A stretch of DNA of 64,000 nucleotides from CAVSWT01 sp963731745. GTDB taxonomy: Bacteria; Bacteroidota; Ignavibacteria; Ignavibacteriales; Ignavibacteriaceae. The notes under the pieces were generated by a model that was not told the DNA's origin, ran no database searches, and saw nothing but the letters and a program-made list of their open reading frames with translations. Positions 8,591 through 18,491 of the stretch are shown one piece after another; the stretch's first letter is position 1; each line of letters opens with the position of its first letter. Where the stretch lies: the NCBI GenBank assembly GCA_963731745.1, contig CAVSWT010000002.1, positions 124,001 to 188,000 on the forward strand, read 5' to 3'. Both the position numbers and the translations under genes were made by a program.

Positions 8591-11560
8591 ATGCTGAATC
8601 AAAATAACGAAAACTATAAAGAAGTTAATATCCAAGGTAATGGTATGAACGAAGCTAAGGGATTATATGATCCTGCATTCGAACATGATGCATGCGGTAT
8701 GGGATTTTTAGTAGATATCCAAGGAAGAAAATCTCGTTCAATAATAGACAATGGACTGAGCGTTCTTAATAATTTGGAACACCGCGGTGCTGTCGGTGCG
8801 GATCCTTTAACAGGCGATGGTTCCGGCATTCTAATTCAAATGCCTGATAAGTTTATGAGAAAAGTTGCAGCGGAATTAGATTTTCAGCTTCCTCCTGAAG
8901 GCCATTATTGTGTTGCAGTTATGTTTCTTCCTCAAGAGGAAACTCTAAGAAACACAATTCAAAATTTGATAGAAAAGATTGTGATAGATGAGAACCAGGA
9001 TTTTATTGGCTGGCGAGATGTTCCGATCGATCCAACGGCTCCTGGTGAAAGTGCACAAAGAACTCAACCCTACATTAAACATTGTTTTATTGGTGCAAAT
9101 AAAAAAATAAAAACGCATGATGAATTTGAACGTAAGCTATATTTAATAAGAAGAATTATAGATCAAAGAATTCGTGAAGAATTAAAATGCGACCGAAGTA
9201 AATATTATGTGCCGTCTTTCTCAAGTAAGACGATTGTTTATAAAGGCATGCTGCTTGCGCCTCAGTTAAAGGCATATTATAAAGATTTAAGTGATCCTGA
9301 TATGGAATCAGCACTAGTAATGCTTCACATGCGTTTTTCGACAAATACTTTTCCAACGTGGGATCTCGCTCATCCTTTTAGAATGATTGCTCACAATGGT
9401 GAAATAAATACTCTAAGAGGCAATCAAAATTGGATGGCCGCTAGGCAGGCAGTAATGGAATCACCGTACTACGGCAAAGATCTCAAAAGAATGCTTCCGA
9501 TTATTATGGAAGGCCAAAGCGATTCTGCTACATTCGATACTGTATTGGAACTTTTGGTAATGAGCGGAAGAAGCTTGCCTCATGCAATGATGATGATGAT
9601 ACCAGAGGCATGGTCAAAAAATGATTTGATGGAAAAAGATAGAAAAGCATTTTACGAATATCATGCAACTATGATGGAACCATGGGATGGTCCGGCTGCT
9701 GTTACTTTTACAGACGGGACAATTGTTGGAGCTACTCTCGATCGAAACGGGTTAAGGCCGGCAAGATATGTGGTAACAAAAGATGATTTAGTAATTTTGA
9801 CTTCAGAAGCGGGCCCTTTGGAAATAGAACCGGAAAACATTGCTTATAAAGGAAGGCTGCAGCCTGGTAAAATGTTTATTATCGATTTAGATAAACATAA
9901 AATTGTGACAGATGAAGAAGTTAAAAAAGAAATAGTTTCTAGAAAGCCATACAAGAAATGGGTTGAAGATAATCTATTAAATCTTTCACGATTACCTGAT
10001 CCTGAATTTATTCATAATGCGGATTTCGATTCACTTCCCACTAGACAAAAAAACTTCGGTTATACCAAAGAAGATTTATTTATTTTAATGCAGAACATGG
10101 CGGAAAAGGGTGAAGAGCCGATCGGTTCAATGGGAACAGACGCAGCACTTGCTGTTCTTTCCGAAAAGCCTCAAATGTTATTCAGATATTTTAAACAAAT
10201 GTTTGCCCAGGTTACAAATCCTCCGATCGATCCAATTAGAGAGGAACTTGTAATGGAGTTAACAACTTACATTGGCCCGGAACAAAATCTTTTGGATGAA
10301 ACACCGCAGCATGCACATAGAATTGAACTTGAACATCCATTAATATCAAATTCAAGACTCGAGAAAATTAGAAATATCTCGAGAGGACATTTTAAATCGA
10401 TTACTCTTTCGTTGTTATTTGATACTTCTCATTCTCACAATATGAGAGAAAGATTGTTTCAATTATGCAGCGAAGCTGTTACTGCAGTTAAATCCGGTGT
10501 GGGATTAATTATACTTTCTGATAGAGAAGTTGATGAAAAAAATGCAGCCATACCAAGTTTGTTAGCAGTATCCGGAGTTCATCACGCACTAATTAAAGCT
10601 GGGCTAAGAACAAAAACGGGAATTATAATTGAAAGCGGGGAACCGCGTGAAGTTTCACATTTTGCTCTGTTATGCGGTTATGGAGCTAATGCTATCAATC
10701 CCTATTTGGCATACGAAACCATTGCCGATCTATATCGAAAAGATTTTTTACCAGGTGTAAAAGATTATAAAGATTCTGAGAAGCATTATGTTAAAGCTGT
10801 TAGCAAAGGATTGTTTAAAATTTTCAGTAAGATGGGAATCAGTACTTTACAATCATATTGCGGTGCTCAAATATTTGAAGCTGTTGGATTAGATACAGAA
10901 ATAGTTCATAAATATTTTACAGGAACATCTAGCAGAATTGAAGGCGTAAGTCTTGAAATGCTTGAAGAGGAGACAATACGGAGACATAGAAATGCATTTA
11001 ATTCTATAAATGAAGATATGGATTCACTTGAAGTCGGAGGATTATATCAATATAGAAGAGATGGTGAAAAACATTTATGGAACCCCTTAACAATTTCGAA
11101 ATTGCAATTGAGTTCGAAATCAAATAATTATAAAACTTATAAAGAGTATTCAGAATTAATTAATAATCAAAATAAAAATAGAGTTACTTTACGAAGCTTA
11201 TTTGAATTTAAAAAATCTGATAATCCCATTCCTATAGAGCAAGTTGAGCCCGCCTCCGAGATTGTAAAAAGATTTGCAACCGGCGCAATGAGTTTTGGTT
11301 CAATTTCTTGGGAAGCACATACTTCGCTTGCCATTGCAATGAATAAAATCGGCGGTAAATCAAATACCGGTGAAGGCGGTGAAATGGAAGAGAGATATAC
11401 TCCGCTGCCGAATGGTGATAATATGCGTTCAGCAATTAAGCAAGTTGCTTCCGGTAGGTTTGGAGTAACAGCTCATTATTTAGTTAATGCAGACGAACTG
11501 CAAATTAAAATGGCTCAGGGTGCTAAGCCTGGAGAAGGCGGACAGCTTCCAGGATTTTAA
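8591..11560 (+). CDS. gltB: Glutamate synthase large subunit, N-terminal part (frameshifted gene)
   Basis: First 989 residues of the large subunit, which transfers the glutamine amide nitrogen to 2-oxoglutarate. The class II glutaminase nucleophile is Cys35 in HDACGMGF, after a 34-residue leader that is normally cleaved. EHRGAVGADPLTGDGSG, HMRFSTNTFPTWDLAHPFR and HNGEINTLRGNQNWM are typical of the amidotransferase domain. The central domain and the beginning of the FMN-binding synthase domain (TGAMSFGSISWEAH, SNTGEGGE) follow. The frame ends at a TAA (11558-11560) just after GAKPGEGGQLPGF, in the middle of the conserved synthase domain. The rest of the protein continues without loss in the +1 frame from 11559. 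A single extra T in TTTT at 11555-11558 explains the break. AGGAGATTTA precedes the ATG. Confidence 0.93.
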   Translation: MLNQNNENYKEVNIQGNGMNEAKGLYDPAFEHDACGMGFLVDIQGRKSRSIIDNGLSVLNNLEHRGAVGADPLTGDGSGILIQMPDKFMRKVAAELDFQLPPEGHYCVAVMFLPQEETLRNTIQNLIEKIVIDENQDFIGWRDVPIDPTAPGESAQRTQPYIKHCFIGANKKIKTHDEFERKLYLIRRIIDQRIREELKCDRSKYYVPSFSSKTIVYKGMLLAPQLKAYYKDLSDPDMESALVMLHMRFSTNTFPTWDLAHPFRMIAHNGEINTLRGNQNWMAARQAVMESPYYGKDLKRMLPIIMEGQSDSATFDTVLELLVMSGRSLPHAMMMMIPEAWSKNDLMEKDRKAFYEYHATMMEPWDGPAAVTFTDGTIVGATLDRNGLRPARYVVTKDDLVILTSEAGPLEIEPENIAYKGRLQPGKMFIIDLDKHKIVTDEEVKKEIVSRKPYKKWVEDNLLNLSRLPDPEFIHNADFDSLPTRQKNFGYTKEDLFILMQNMAEKGEEPIGSMGTDAALAVLSEKPQMLFRYFKQMFAQVTNPPIDPIREELVMELTTYIGPEQNLLDETPQHAHRIELEHPLISNSRLEKIRNISRGHFKSITLSLLFDTSHSHNMRERLFQLCSEAVTAVKSGVGLIILSDREVDEKNAAIPSLLAVSGVHHALIKAGLRTKTGIIIESGEPREVSHFALLCGYGANAINPYLAYETIADLYRKDFLPGVKDYKDSEKHYVKAVSKGLFKIFSKMGISTLQSYCGAQIFEAVGLDTEIVHKYFTGTSSRIEGVSLEMLEEETIRRHRNAFNSINEDMDSLEVGGLYQYRRDGEKHLWNPLTISKLQLSSKSNNYKTYKEYSELINNQNKNRVTLRSLFEFKKSDNPIPIEQVEPASEIVKRFATGAMSFGSISWEAHTSLAIAMNKIGGKSNTGEGGEMEERYTPLPNGDNMRSAIKQVASGRFGVTAHYLVNADELQIKMAQGAKPGEGGQLPGF

Positions 11561-13196
11561 AGTAGATAAGATTATAGCCAAAGTTCGGCACAGCACACCT
11601 GGTGTTACTTTAATCAGTCCACCTCCGCATCATGATATTTATTCAATTGAAGATTTGAAACAGCTGATTTTTGATTTAAAGAATATAAATCCTAAAGCAA
11701 GGATTAGCGTTAAACTTGTTTCAGAGGTAGGCGTGGGGACTATTGCTGCGGGAGTAGCAAAAGCTCATGCCGATCATATTTTAATAAGCGGACATGACGG
11801 CGGCACTGGTGCTAGCCCGGTTAGTTCAATTCAACATGCCGGAACTCCATGGGAATTAGGATTGAGTGAAACTCATCAAACACTAATGCTCAACGGATTA
11901 AGAGATAGAGTTTACATTGCAACTGACGGACAAATGAAAACCGGTAAAGATGTAATTGTGGCAGCGTTGTTAGGGGCTGAGGAATTTGGTTTTGCGACTG
12001 CACCCTTAGTTACACAAGGCTGTATAATGATGAGAAAATGTCATTTGAATACATGTCCTGTTGGTGTTGCAACTCAAGATCCTGAACTTCGAGCAAAGTT
12101 TACAGGCAAGCCTGAATATGTAATAAATTATTTGTTCCACGTTGCAGAAGAAGTTAGAGAATATATGGCATCTTTTGGATTTAAAACTTTTAATGAGATG
12201 ATCGGGCAAACTGACAGAATCACCATAAAACGTCCTTTAGATCATTGGAAAGCAAGAGGATTAGATTTAAGTAAAATTTTATTTAAACAAAAACCTATCT
12301 ATAAAACTGATACATATAGAACTCAAGATCAAAATCATGCTATAGAAAAACAATTAGATAATGAGTTGATTAAACTTTCTCAGCCTGCGATACAAAATGG
12401 TGAAAGAGTTGAGATAAAATTATCGGTAAAAAATATCAATAGAACTGTTGGAACAATGCTTTCCGGCGAAGTCGCTAAAAAATATGGAAATGCCGGGCTT
12501 CCTGATGGTACAATAAATATTTTACTGGAAGGCACGGCCGGTCAAAGTTTCGGAACTTTCTTAGCAAAGGGAATCGAATTAAAACTTATTGGCGAATCAA
12601 ATGATTATACAGGTAAAGGCTTGTCCGGCGGAAGATTGATTGTTAAAGTACCTGAGAAAGTTTCCTATGATCCCGCCGAGAATATTATAATTGGGAATAC
12701 TTGTTTATATGGTGCTACAGGCGGAGAGGCTTATTTTAACGGTGTTGCGGGCGAAAGGTTCGCTGTCAGAAACTCGGGTGCGCATGCCGTTATTGAAGGT
12801 GTGGGAGATCATGGTTGTGAGTACATGACTGGCGGCAGAGTCGCAGTATTGGGTAAAACCGGTAGAAACTTTGCGGCAGGAATGTCTGGTGGTATTGCAT
12901 ACGTTTGGGATTCTGATAAACAATTCAAAAAATATCTAAACTCTCAGCTAGTTGATGTTGAAACACTTTCAGAAGAAGATTTTACTGAATTGTATGGGAT
13001 GATAAATAATCATTTAAATTACACCAATTCTAAAAGAGCCGAATATTTATTAAATAATTGGAAGAATGAAAAATTAAACTTCCTAAAAATAATTCCATTT
13101 GAATATAAAGCCGCACTTCAAAAGCTGATAGAAGAAGAAAAGAAGAACAGTATTGTTGAGGAAGAAACTAATTTTGCGGAGGTAGCTAATGGGTAA
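11559..13196 (+). CDS. gltB: Glutamate synthase large subunit, C-terminal part (frameshifted gene)
   Basis: Continues the preceding fragment in the +1 frame. The join reads PGFKVDKIIAKVRHSTPGV, as expected for the family. An ATG at 11487 opens this frame, but its first 24 codons are out of frame with the real protein. The part contains the rest of the FMN/2-oxoglutarate synthase domain (SGHDGGTGASP). The [3Fe-4S] cysteines lie in CIMMRKCHLNTCPVGVATQ. The GXGXG beta-helix domain also follows (GTAGQSFGTFLAKGIEL, GGRLIVKVPEK, GGRVAVLGKTGRNFAAGMSGG). All domains after the join look functional, so the gene is either a recent pseudogene, recoded, or affected by a sequence error. It overlaps gltD by eight bases. 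Confidence 0.92.
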   Translation, partial: KVDKIIAKVRHSTPGVTLISPPPHHDIYSIEDLKQLIFDLKNINPKARISVKLVSEVGVGTIAAGVAKAHADHILISGHDGGTGASPVSSIQHAGTPWELGLSETHQTLMLNGLRDRVYIATDGQMKTGKDVIVAALLGAEEFGFATAPLVTQGCIMMRKCHLNTCPVGVATQDPELRAKFTGKPEYVINYLFHVAEEVREYMASFGFKTFNEMIGQTDRITIKRPLDHWKARGLDLSKILFKQKPIYKTDTYRTQDQNHAIEKQLDNELIKLSQPAIQNGERVEIKLSVKNINRTVGTMLSGEVAKKYGNAGLPDGTINILLEGTAGQSFGTFLAKGIELKLIGESNDYTGKGLSGGRLIVKVPEKVSYDPAENIIIGNTCLYGATGGEAYFNGVAGERFAVRNSGAHAVIEGVGDHGCEYMTGGRVAVLGKTGRNFAAGMSGGIAYVWDSDKQFKKYLNSQLVDVETLSEEDFTELYGMINNHLNYTNSKRAEYLLNNWKNEKLNFLKIIPFEYKAALQKLIEEEKKNSIVEEETNFAEVANG

Positions 13197-14652
13197 ACCA
13201 ACAGGCTTTAAGGAATACAAAAGAGTAACATTAAAAAAGGAAAAAGTCGACGAGAGAAAACTTCACTTCAACGAATTTGAATTTCCTTTTGAAGAAAATG
13301 ACGCACAAACTCAAGGTGCAAGATGTATGGATTGCGGAATTCCATTTTGCCATGGCGATACAGGCTGTCCGGTCCAAAATTATATTCCTGAGTGGAATGA
13401 TTTGATTTATAAAGGGCACTGGAAAGAAGCGTTAGACAATCTTCACTCTACAAATAATTTCCCGGAATTCACCGGCAGGTTGTGCCCGGCCCCATGTGAA
13501 GCAGCTTGTGTACTTGGAATTAACAATGATCCCGTTACAATTAAATCGATTGAACGGACTATCATCGATAGAGGTTTTGACGAAGGGTGGGTAGTGCCTA
13601 AATCTCCCAAACAATCAACTGGAAAAACAATAGCTGTGGTAGGGTCTGGACCTGCTGGATTAGCTGCAGCACAGCAGCTTGCACGCGAAGGACACTCGGT
13701 AACTGTTTACGAAAAAAATGATAGGATCGGTGGTTTATTAAGATATGGTATTCCGGATTTTAAAATGGAGAAGCATTTAATTGACAGAAGATTAGATCAG
13801 ATGAAAGAAGAGGGAGTTGAATTTCAAACAGGAATAAATGTAGGCGTGGATATTAAGGCAAAAGAGTTAGTTGATTTATTTGATGCAGTGGTTCTTGCCG
13901 GAGGTTCGGAAAAACCTAGAGATATTTCTATTCCGGGAAGAGATTTAAAGGGAATTTATTTTGCGATGGAGTTTTTACCTTTGCAAAATAAAGTAAATGC
14001 CGGAGATGAAATTCAAAATCAAATTACTGCGGAAGGAAAAGATGTTGTTATAATTGGCGGCGGTGATACAGGTTCAGACTGTGTTGGAACTTCAATTAGA
14101 CAAGGAGCAAAATCTGTTACACAAATTGAAATTTTTCCTAAGCCGCCGGATGAAAGGCCAAGTCACACGCCCTGGCCATACTGGCCGATGATACTTCGAA
14201 CTTCTTCAAGCCATGAGGAAGGTGTTGAGAGAAAGTGGAGCATTAATACCACAGCTTTTAAGGATGATGGTACTGGAAATGTATCGGCATTAATTTGTAA
14301 TGAAATCAAATTTGAAGGTGGAAAATTTGTTGATGTACCGGATTCAGGTTTTGAAATAAAAGCTGACTTAGTTCTTATTGCTGCTGGATTTCTTCATCCT
14401 GTAAAAGAAGGTTTATTAAGTGAGCTTGAACATTTAGGATTGGAATTTGATCAACGCGGAAATGTAAAAGCTGATTTTGGTGATGAAGATAATGCACATG
14501 TTACTAGTCTTCCAAAAGTATTTGCTTGCGGTGATATGAGAAGAGGCCAATCTCTAATTGTATGGGCTATTGCCGAAGGAAGAAAATGTGCTGCCGCAGT
14601 TAATAAAGCCCTTCTCAAAAATGAAGATGAAGAATGGTCTAAAGCTTCGTAA
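13189..14652 (+). CDS. gltD: Glutamate synthase small subunit
   Basis: FAD-dependent NAD(P)H oxidoreductase that passes electrons to GltB. The N-terminal region has the [4Fe-4S] cysteine sets CMDCGIPFCHGDTGCP (residues 46-61) and CPAPCEAAC near residue 101. The FAD motif VVGSGPAGLAAAQQLAREGH is near residue 150, and the NAD(P)H motif VIIGGGDTGSDCVG near residue 286. FACGDMRRGQSLIVWAIAEGR closes the protein. Length 487 residues matches the family. The 8-base overlap with gltB indicates coupled translation and a GltBD complex. A strong terminator follows 35 bases downstream. Confidence 0.96.
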   Translation: MGKPTGFKEYKRVTLKKEKVDERKLHFNEFEFPFEENDAQTQGARCMDCGIPFCHGDTGCPVQNYIPEWNDLIYKGHWKEALDNLHSTNNFPEFTGRLCPAPCEAACVLGINNDPVTIKSIERTIIDRGFDEGWVVPKSPKQSTGKTIAVVGSGPAGLAAAQQLAREGHSVTVYEKNDRIGGLLRYGIPDFKMEKHLIDRRLDQMKEEGVEFQTGINVGVDIKAKELVDLFDAVVLAGGSEKPRDISIPGRDLKGIYFAMEFLPLQNKVNAGDEIQNQITAEGKDVVIIGGGDTGSDCVGTSIRQGAKSVTQIEIFPKPPDERPSHTPWPYWPMILRTSSSHEEGVERKWSINTTAFKDDGTGNVSALICNEIKFEGGKFVDVPDSGFEIKADLVLIAAGFLHPVKEGLLSELEHLGLEFDQRGNVKADFGDEDNAHVTSLPKVFACGDMRRGQSLIVWAIAEGRKCAAAVNKALLKNEDEEWSKAS

Positions 14653-14686
14653 TGTATATCTAAAAATTAAAATTAAATTATGCTTT

Positions 14687-14717
14687 AACCCGGAGTCGAA
14701 ATAATTCCGGGTTTTTT
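14687..14717 (+). terminator. Intrinsic terminator after gltD
   Basis: AACCCGGA (14687-14694) pairs perfectly with TCCGGGTT (14706-14713), with an 11-base loop. The stem runs into six T residues at 14712-14717. It ends the gltBD transcript before the divergently functioning thioesterase gene. Confidence 0.88.
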
Positions 14718-14772
14718 ATTGTTAATTCATTTTGAGTAAATTTGTTAAAACAATTAAGTAATCGGTAAAAAA

Positions 14773-15177
14773 ATGTTTACAGCAAAAAGAAAAATTAATT
14801 TCTATGACTGCGATCCTGCCGGGATTTTATTTTTCGGAAGAGTTTACGAAATTTGCCATTCAGCTTATGAGGAGATGATCGACAGTTTTAATTTAAATTA
14901 TGATTACTGGACTAATGAAAATTTCATTGTTCCTATAATTAAAAGTGAAGCATCATATCATAAACCAATTCAGTATAGAGAAGAAGTATCCATTGAAATA
15001 TCGGTAAAGCAGCTAAGGTCAACTTCCTTTGAACTTGAATATGTATTCAAAAATTCAAAAGGGGAGAAGAGTGTTGTGGTAAATACAATCCATGTTTTTG
15101 TTGATAAAAATTCATGGAAGAAAAAAGAGATTAATTCAGAAATAAAAAATGGTTTGACGAAACATTTAATCAACTGA
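14773..15177 (+). CDS. Hotdog-fold acyl-CoA thioesterase, probably DHNA-CoA thioesterase
   Basis: 134-residue 4-hydroxybenzoyl-CoA thioesterase/YbgC-type hotdog protein. YDCDPAGILFFGRVYEICHSAYEEM (residues 11-35) carries the catalytic-type Asp14 and the Asp-Pro-Ala-Gly-Ile signature. The downstream men cluster on the opposite strand lacks any other thioesterase. The likely job is therefore hydrolysis of 1,4-dihydroxy-2-naphthoyl-CoA between MenB and MenA. That is inference from context; a general acyl-CoA thioesterase is the alternative. Its stop overlaps the 3' end of menE by eight bases in convergent orientation. Confidence 0.8.
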   Translation: MFTAKRKINFYDCDPAGILFFGRVYEICHSAYEEMIDSFNLNYDYWTNENFIVPIIKSEASYHKPIQYREEVSIEISVKQLRSTSFELEYVFKNSKGEKSVVVNTIHVFVDKNSWKKKEINSEIKNGLTKHLIN

Positions 15178-16642
15178 ATTTGTTTTGAATAATTTTTTTC
15201 AACTCTTCTTTTTTAACTTTTCCCAAAGATGTTTTTGGAATCTGATCAATGAAGAAAAACTTTTGCGGGATTTTAAATCCGGCTAAACTTTTTCTTAAAA
15301 ATAATTTTATTTCTTCGATTTCTAATTCTTTATTTGCTGTAATAGCAGCAGCAATAATTTGCCCCCATTCTTTATCTGCAATTTCGAATACACTTACGTC
15401 AGTTATCAACGGGTGTTTTGCTAGTTCAATTTCTACTTCAATGGGATTAACGTTTTCTCCGCCTGTTATAATTAAATCATTTCGTCTTGCTAGGACGAAT
15501 AAATAACCATTATCATCAAGATAGCCTATATCGCCTGTGTAATAGAACTCACCTTTTAATTTTTTCTGTGTTTCTTCCGGGTTCTTAAAATATCCTTTCA
15601 TGACGGAATCACTTTTTACTAAAATTTCTCCAGCTGTTTGTGACAAAGTTTCGAATCCATTTTCATAAATAATTTTAATTAAATTATTTTTTAAAGCTTT
15701 TCCGCTAGATTTATTTCCTCCCTTAATTTCATTTAAGGTTAATGCAGCAACAAAGGATGAAGTTTCGGTTGAACCATAAACCTTTGAAACTTTCCAACCT
15801 AATTTTATAGCATCATTTATTAAATCATCATCAATAAATCCACCACCTATAAGAACATTTTTTAATTCATCATTTGGTTTGAAATTTAATTCGACCAATC
15901 TTTTAAGCTGCGTTGAAACGAAAGATGCTAGCGTTGGTTTATACTTTTGAATCGAATAAATTATTTCGTCAGTTTGAATCGATTTAGGAATAATTACACT
16001 TGATGAATATAAAAAGGCGCGAATAAAAATTGAAAATCCGCCTATATGATAGATAGGAAGGCTCGCCAGCCATCTATCACCTTCTGTTTGATTTAGAATT
16101 TGATTTCCATTCTTTGCGCTGTGTAAAAGATTATTGAAAGTTAATTGAACAGCTTTAGGTTTTCCCGCGGATCCTGATGTGAATAAAATAATTGCAGTAT
16201 CATCAGCGTGATTAAATTGCTTCGTTTCTTTTTTGTCTTTATTGTATTGACTAAGTATTTCTACATCATTAATATTAAGTACTTTTAAACCTTCCATCCC
16301 TAAAAGGCTGCTGAAATCTTTTGCATCTTTAATTTGAATTAAGCATTTACATTCAGCAACAGCTAGTTGTTCTTTTAATTCATTACGTGTCAGCCGTAAA
16401 TTAAAAGGAACCGGAATTGCTCCTATATGCCATAGTGCGATTACCGCAATAATGAATTCTGAATTAGTTGAACTGATAATTCCAACCAAATTATTTTTTA
16501 TTACTCTTTCTTTTTGAAAATAATCTGTTAAATAATTTATTTTGCTTATGAGATTTTCATAAGTGATAAAGTTATCTTTTTCAATTATTGCTGCCGATGA
16601 TGGATTAAAATTTTTATTGAAGGGGAAATTGGTTAATTGCAT
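15170..16642 (-). CDS. menE: o-Succinylbenzoate-CoA ligase
   Basis: Adenylate-forming enzyme that activates o-succinylbenzoate to its CoA ester in menaquinone synthesis. The ATP-binding P-loop is LFTSGSAGKPKAVQLTF near residue 153. YGSTETSSFVAAL is near residue 290 and YTGDIGYLDDNGYLFVLARR near residue 370. DLIITGGENVNPIEVE and the C-terminal lysine motif KTSLGKVKKEEL near residue 475 complete the AMP-binding fold. Length 490 residues. It is the last gene of the men operon (menF-D-H-B-A-E). Family members with other acyl substrates look similar, so the MenE call depends on the neighbours. Confidence 0.92.
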   Translation of the reverse strand: MQLTNFPFNKNFNPSSAAIIEKDNFITYENLISKINYLTDYFQKERVIKNNLVGIISSTNSEFIIAVIALWHIGAIPVPFNLRLTRNELKEQLAVAECKCLIQIKDAKDFSSLLGMEGLKVLNINDVEILSQYNKDKKETKQFNHADDTAIILFTSGSAGKPKAVQLTFNNLLHSAKNGNQILNQTEGDRWLASLPIYHIGGFSIFIRAFLYSSSVIIPKSIQTDEIIYSIQKYKPTLASFVSTQLKRLVELNFKPNDELKNVLIGGGFIDDDLINDAIKLGWKVSKVYGSTETSSFVAALTLNEIKGGNKSSGKALKNNLIKIIYENGFETLSQTAGEILVKSDSVMKGYFKNPEETQKKLKGEFYYTGDIGYLDDNGYLFVLARRNDLIITGGENVNPIEVEIELAKHPLITDVSVFEIADKEWGQIIAAAITANKELEIEEIKLFLRKSLAGFKIPQKFFFIDQIPKTSLGKVKKEELKKIIQNKFS

Positions 16643-16654
16643 ACCACTAATATT

Positions 16655-17551
16655 TTATAATGTTAAGCCTAACGCAAACAATATCCCAAATAATGCTGAA
16701 AACTTAGCGGTCAGTTCTAAAGTTTTATTTAGCTGCATCCCATCAAATGTGTTCAGCATTTTGATAAGGCGAATCGCCAGTGGCAGTGACAAATAAGGAA
16801 GAAAAATTATTATGTGAAAGTTAAAAAACAAATATAAAACGGCAGGAACAACAAATGACAAAATTAAAAGAAAAATAAATTGAAATTTTGTAAAATCTTT
16901 TCCAAGTATTACGGCTAGGGTTTTTTTGTTTGCCGCTCTATCTTCTTCAATATCTCTAAAATTATTTACAACCAAAATATTTGTAATTAACGCCCCAACC
17001 GGGATGGAAGCAAGAATTGAAACTAATGTAATTGTTTTTGAATGAAGATAGTAAGTGAAAATTGTTCCGACAATTCCGAAAAACAAAAAAACAAATACAT
17101 CACCAAGACCATTATATGCCAGCGGGTATGGCCCGGCAGTGTAAGCTATTCCGGCGATTATAGAAACAATTCCAACGATTAAAATTATTATTCCAGCATG
17201 GCTTACTAAATATAATCCTAGAAGAAACGCAATGCCGAATACAGTTATGATTCCAAGTCTCATTTCATTTACGGTTATTAATCCTGAAGCTAAAACACGT
17301 ACGGGGCCTTTACGTTTTTCGTTATCGGCGCCCTTGTGAAAATCGTATAAATCATTAGTAAAGTTAGTTCCAACTTGAATTAATACAGAACAAAGTAAAG
17401 CGATAAAAGAATAAATAAAAATAAATATTCCTTCACTAACAGCTAATGAAGAGCCTACTATAACCGGTACAACTGCGGCCAACAAGGTTTTTGGACGGCT
17501 AGCTAAAATCCAGCTTTGAAATTTGTTAGGGGGTGTTATTTCATTTGACAT
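16655..17551 (-). CDS. menA: 1,4-dihydroxy-2-naphthoate prenyltransferase
   Basis: UbiA-family integral membrane enzyme that attaches the polyprenyl chain to DHNA. The first Asp-rich motif is in NFTNDLYDFHKGADNEKRKG near residue 65; the second is in NNFRDIEEDRAANKKTLAV near residue 180. Eight or nine hydrophobic segments are seen across 298 residues, which is the family length. The N-terminal SWILASRPKTLLAAVVPVIVG is typical of MenA. It lies 12 bases upstream of menE and 26 downstream of menB in the same operon. Its product, demethylmenaquinone, would need a MenG/UbiE methyltransferase that is not in the window. Confidence 0.95.
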   Translation of the reverse strand: MSNEITPPNKFQSWILASRPKTLLAAVVPVIVGSSLAVSEGIFIFIYSFIALLCSVLIQVGTNFTNDLYDFHKGADNEKRKGPVRVLASGLITVNEMRLGIITVFGIAFLLGLYLVSHAGIIILIVGIVSIIAGIAYTAGPYPLAYNGLGDVFVFLFFGIVGTIFTYYLHSKTITLVSILASIPVGALITNILVVNNFRDIEEDRAANKKTLAVILGKDFTKFQFIFLLILSFVVPAVLYLFFNFHIIIFLPYLSLPLAIRLIKMLNTFDGMQLNKTLELTAKFSALFGILFALGLTL

Positions 17552-17577
17552 ATTAATTGGCTATACAGAAAATTAAA

Positions 17578-18414
17578 TCAAGGAAGTTTTGGAAATTTGT
17601 TAAACTCAGGTTTTCGTTTTTCTAAATATGCTTTCTTTCCTTCCTGAGCTTCCTCGCTCATATAATAAAGCAGAGTTGCATTACCGGCCAGCTCTTGAAT
17701 TCCAGCTTGTCCATCAAGTTCGGCATTGAAAGCTGATTTTAATAATCGAATTGAAAGCGGGCTATGCTCTAAAATTTCTTTTGCCCATTGTACGCCTTCT
17801 TCTTCAAGCTTATCGAGCGGGACAACTTTATTTACCAAACCCATTTTCTCAGCGTCTACCGCATTGTATTGACGGCAGAGATACCAAATTTCTCTTGCTT
17901 TTTTTTGTCCAACAATACGTGCTAAATAACTTGATCCAAATCCTCCGTCAAAGCTGCCAACTTTAGGGCCTGTTTGACCGAATATAGCATTGTCTGCAGC
18001 AATAGTTAAATCACAAACTACATGCAGTACATGGCCGCCTCCAATTGCATATCCAGCAACTAATGCTATTACTGGTTTAGGCATACTCCTAATTAATTTT
18101 TGAAGATCGAGTACATTTAATCTTGGAACACCATCTTTTCCCACATAACCTTTATCGCCTCTAATTCTCTGATCGCCGCCTGAACAAAAAGCATACTTTC
18201 CATCTTTCGCCGGACCATATCCTGTTAATAATACAACGCCAATCTTTTGGTCTTCTCGTGCATCGGAAAAAGCATCATACATTTGAATAACCGTTTCAGG
18301 TCGAAATGCATTTCTAACCTCAGGCCTGTTAATTGTAATTTTCGCAATGCCGTCCATTTTTTCATAGATTATATCAGAATAATCTTTAGCTTTTTTCCAT
18401 TTAAATTTCATCAC
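17578..18414 (-). CDS. menB: 1,4-dihydroxy-2-naphthoyl-CoA synthase
   Basis: Crotonase-fold enzyme that cyclises o-succinylbenzoyl-CoA. Visible motifs are ITINRPEVRNAFRPETV near residue 28, FCSGGDQRIRGDKGY near residue 77, GYAIGGGHVLHVVCDLTIA near residue 122, and GQTGPKVGSFDGGFGS near residue 146. All are characteristic of MenB rather than of enoyl-CoA hydratases. The length of 278 residues is normal. The N-terminal WKKAKDYSDIIYEKMDGIAKI is also family-typical. A 77-base AT-rich gap separates it from menH upstream, the largest gap in the operon, but no convincing promoter was seen there. Confidence 0.97.
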   Translation of the reverse strand: MMKFKWKKAKDYSDIIYEKMDGIAKITINRPEVRNAFRPETVIQMYDAFSDAREDQKIGVVLLTGYGPAKDGKYAFCSGGDQRIRGDKGYVGKDGVPRLNVLDLQKLIRSMPKPVIALVAGYAIGGGHVLHVVCDLTIAADNAIFGQTGPKVGSFDGGFGSSYLARIVGQKKAREIWYLCRQYNAVDAEKMGLVNKVVPLDKLEEEGVQWAKEILEHSPLSIRLLKSAFNAELDGQAGIQELAGNATLLYYMSEEAQEGKKAYLEKRKPEFNKFPKLP

Positions 18415-18491
18415 TATACCTATAATTGATTTAAGTTTTACAAAAATATCTAAAAGTTAGCAAAGATTGAATGTAAAATTGAAATGTAAAA

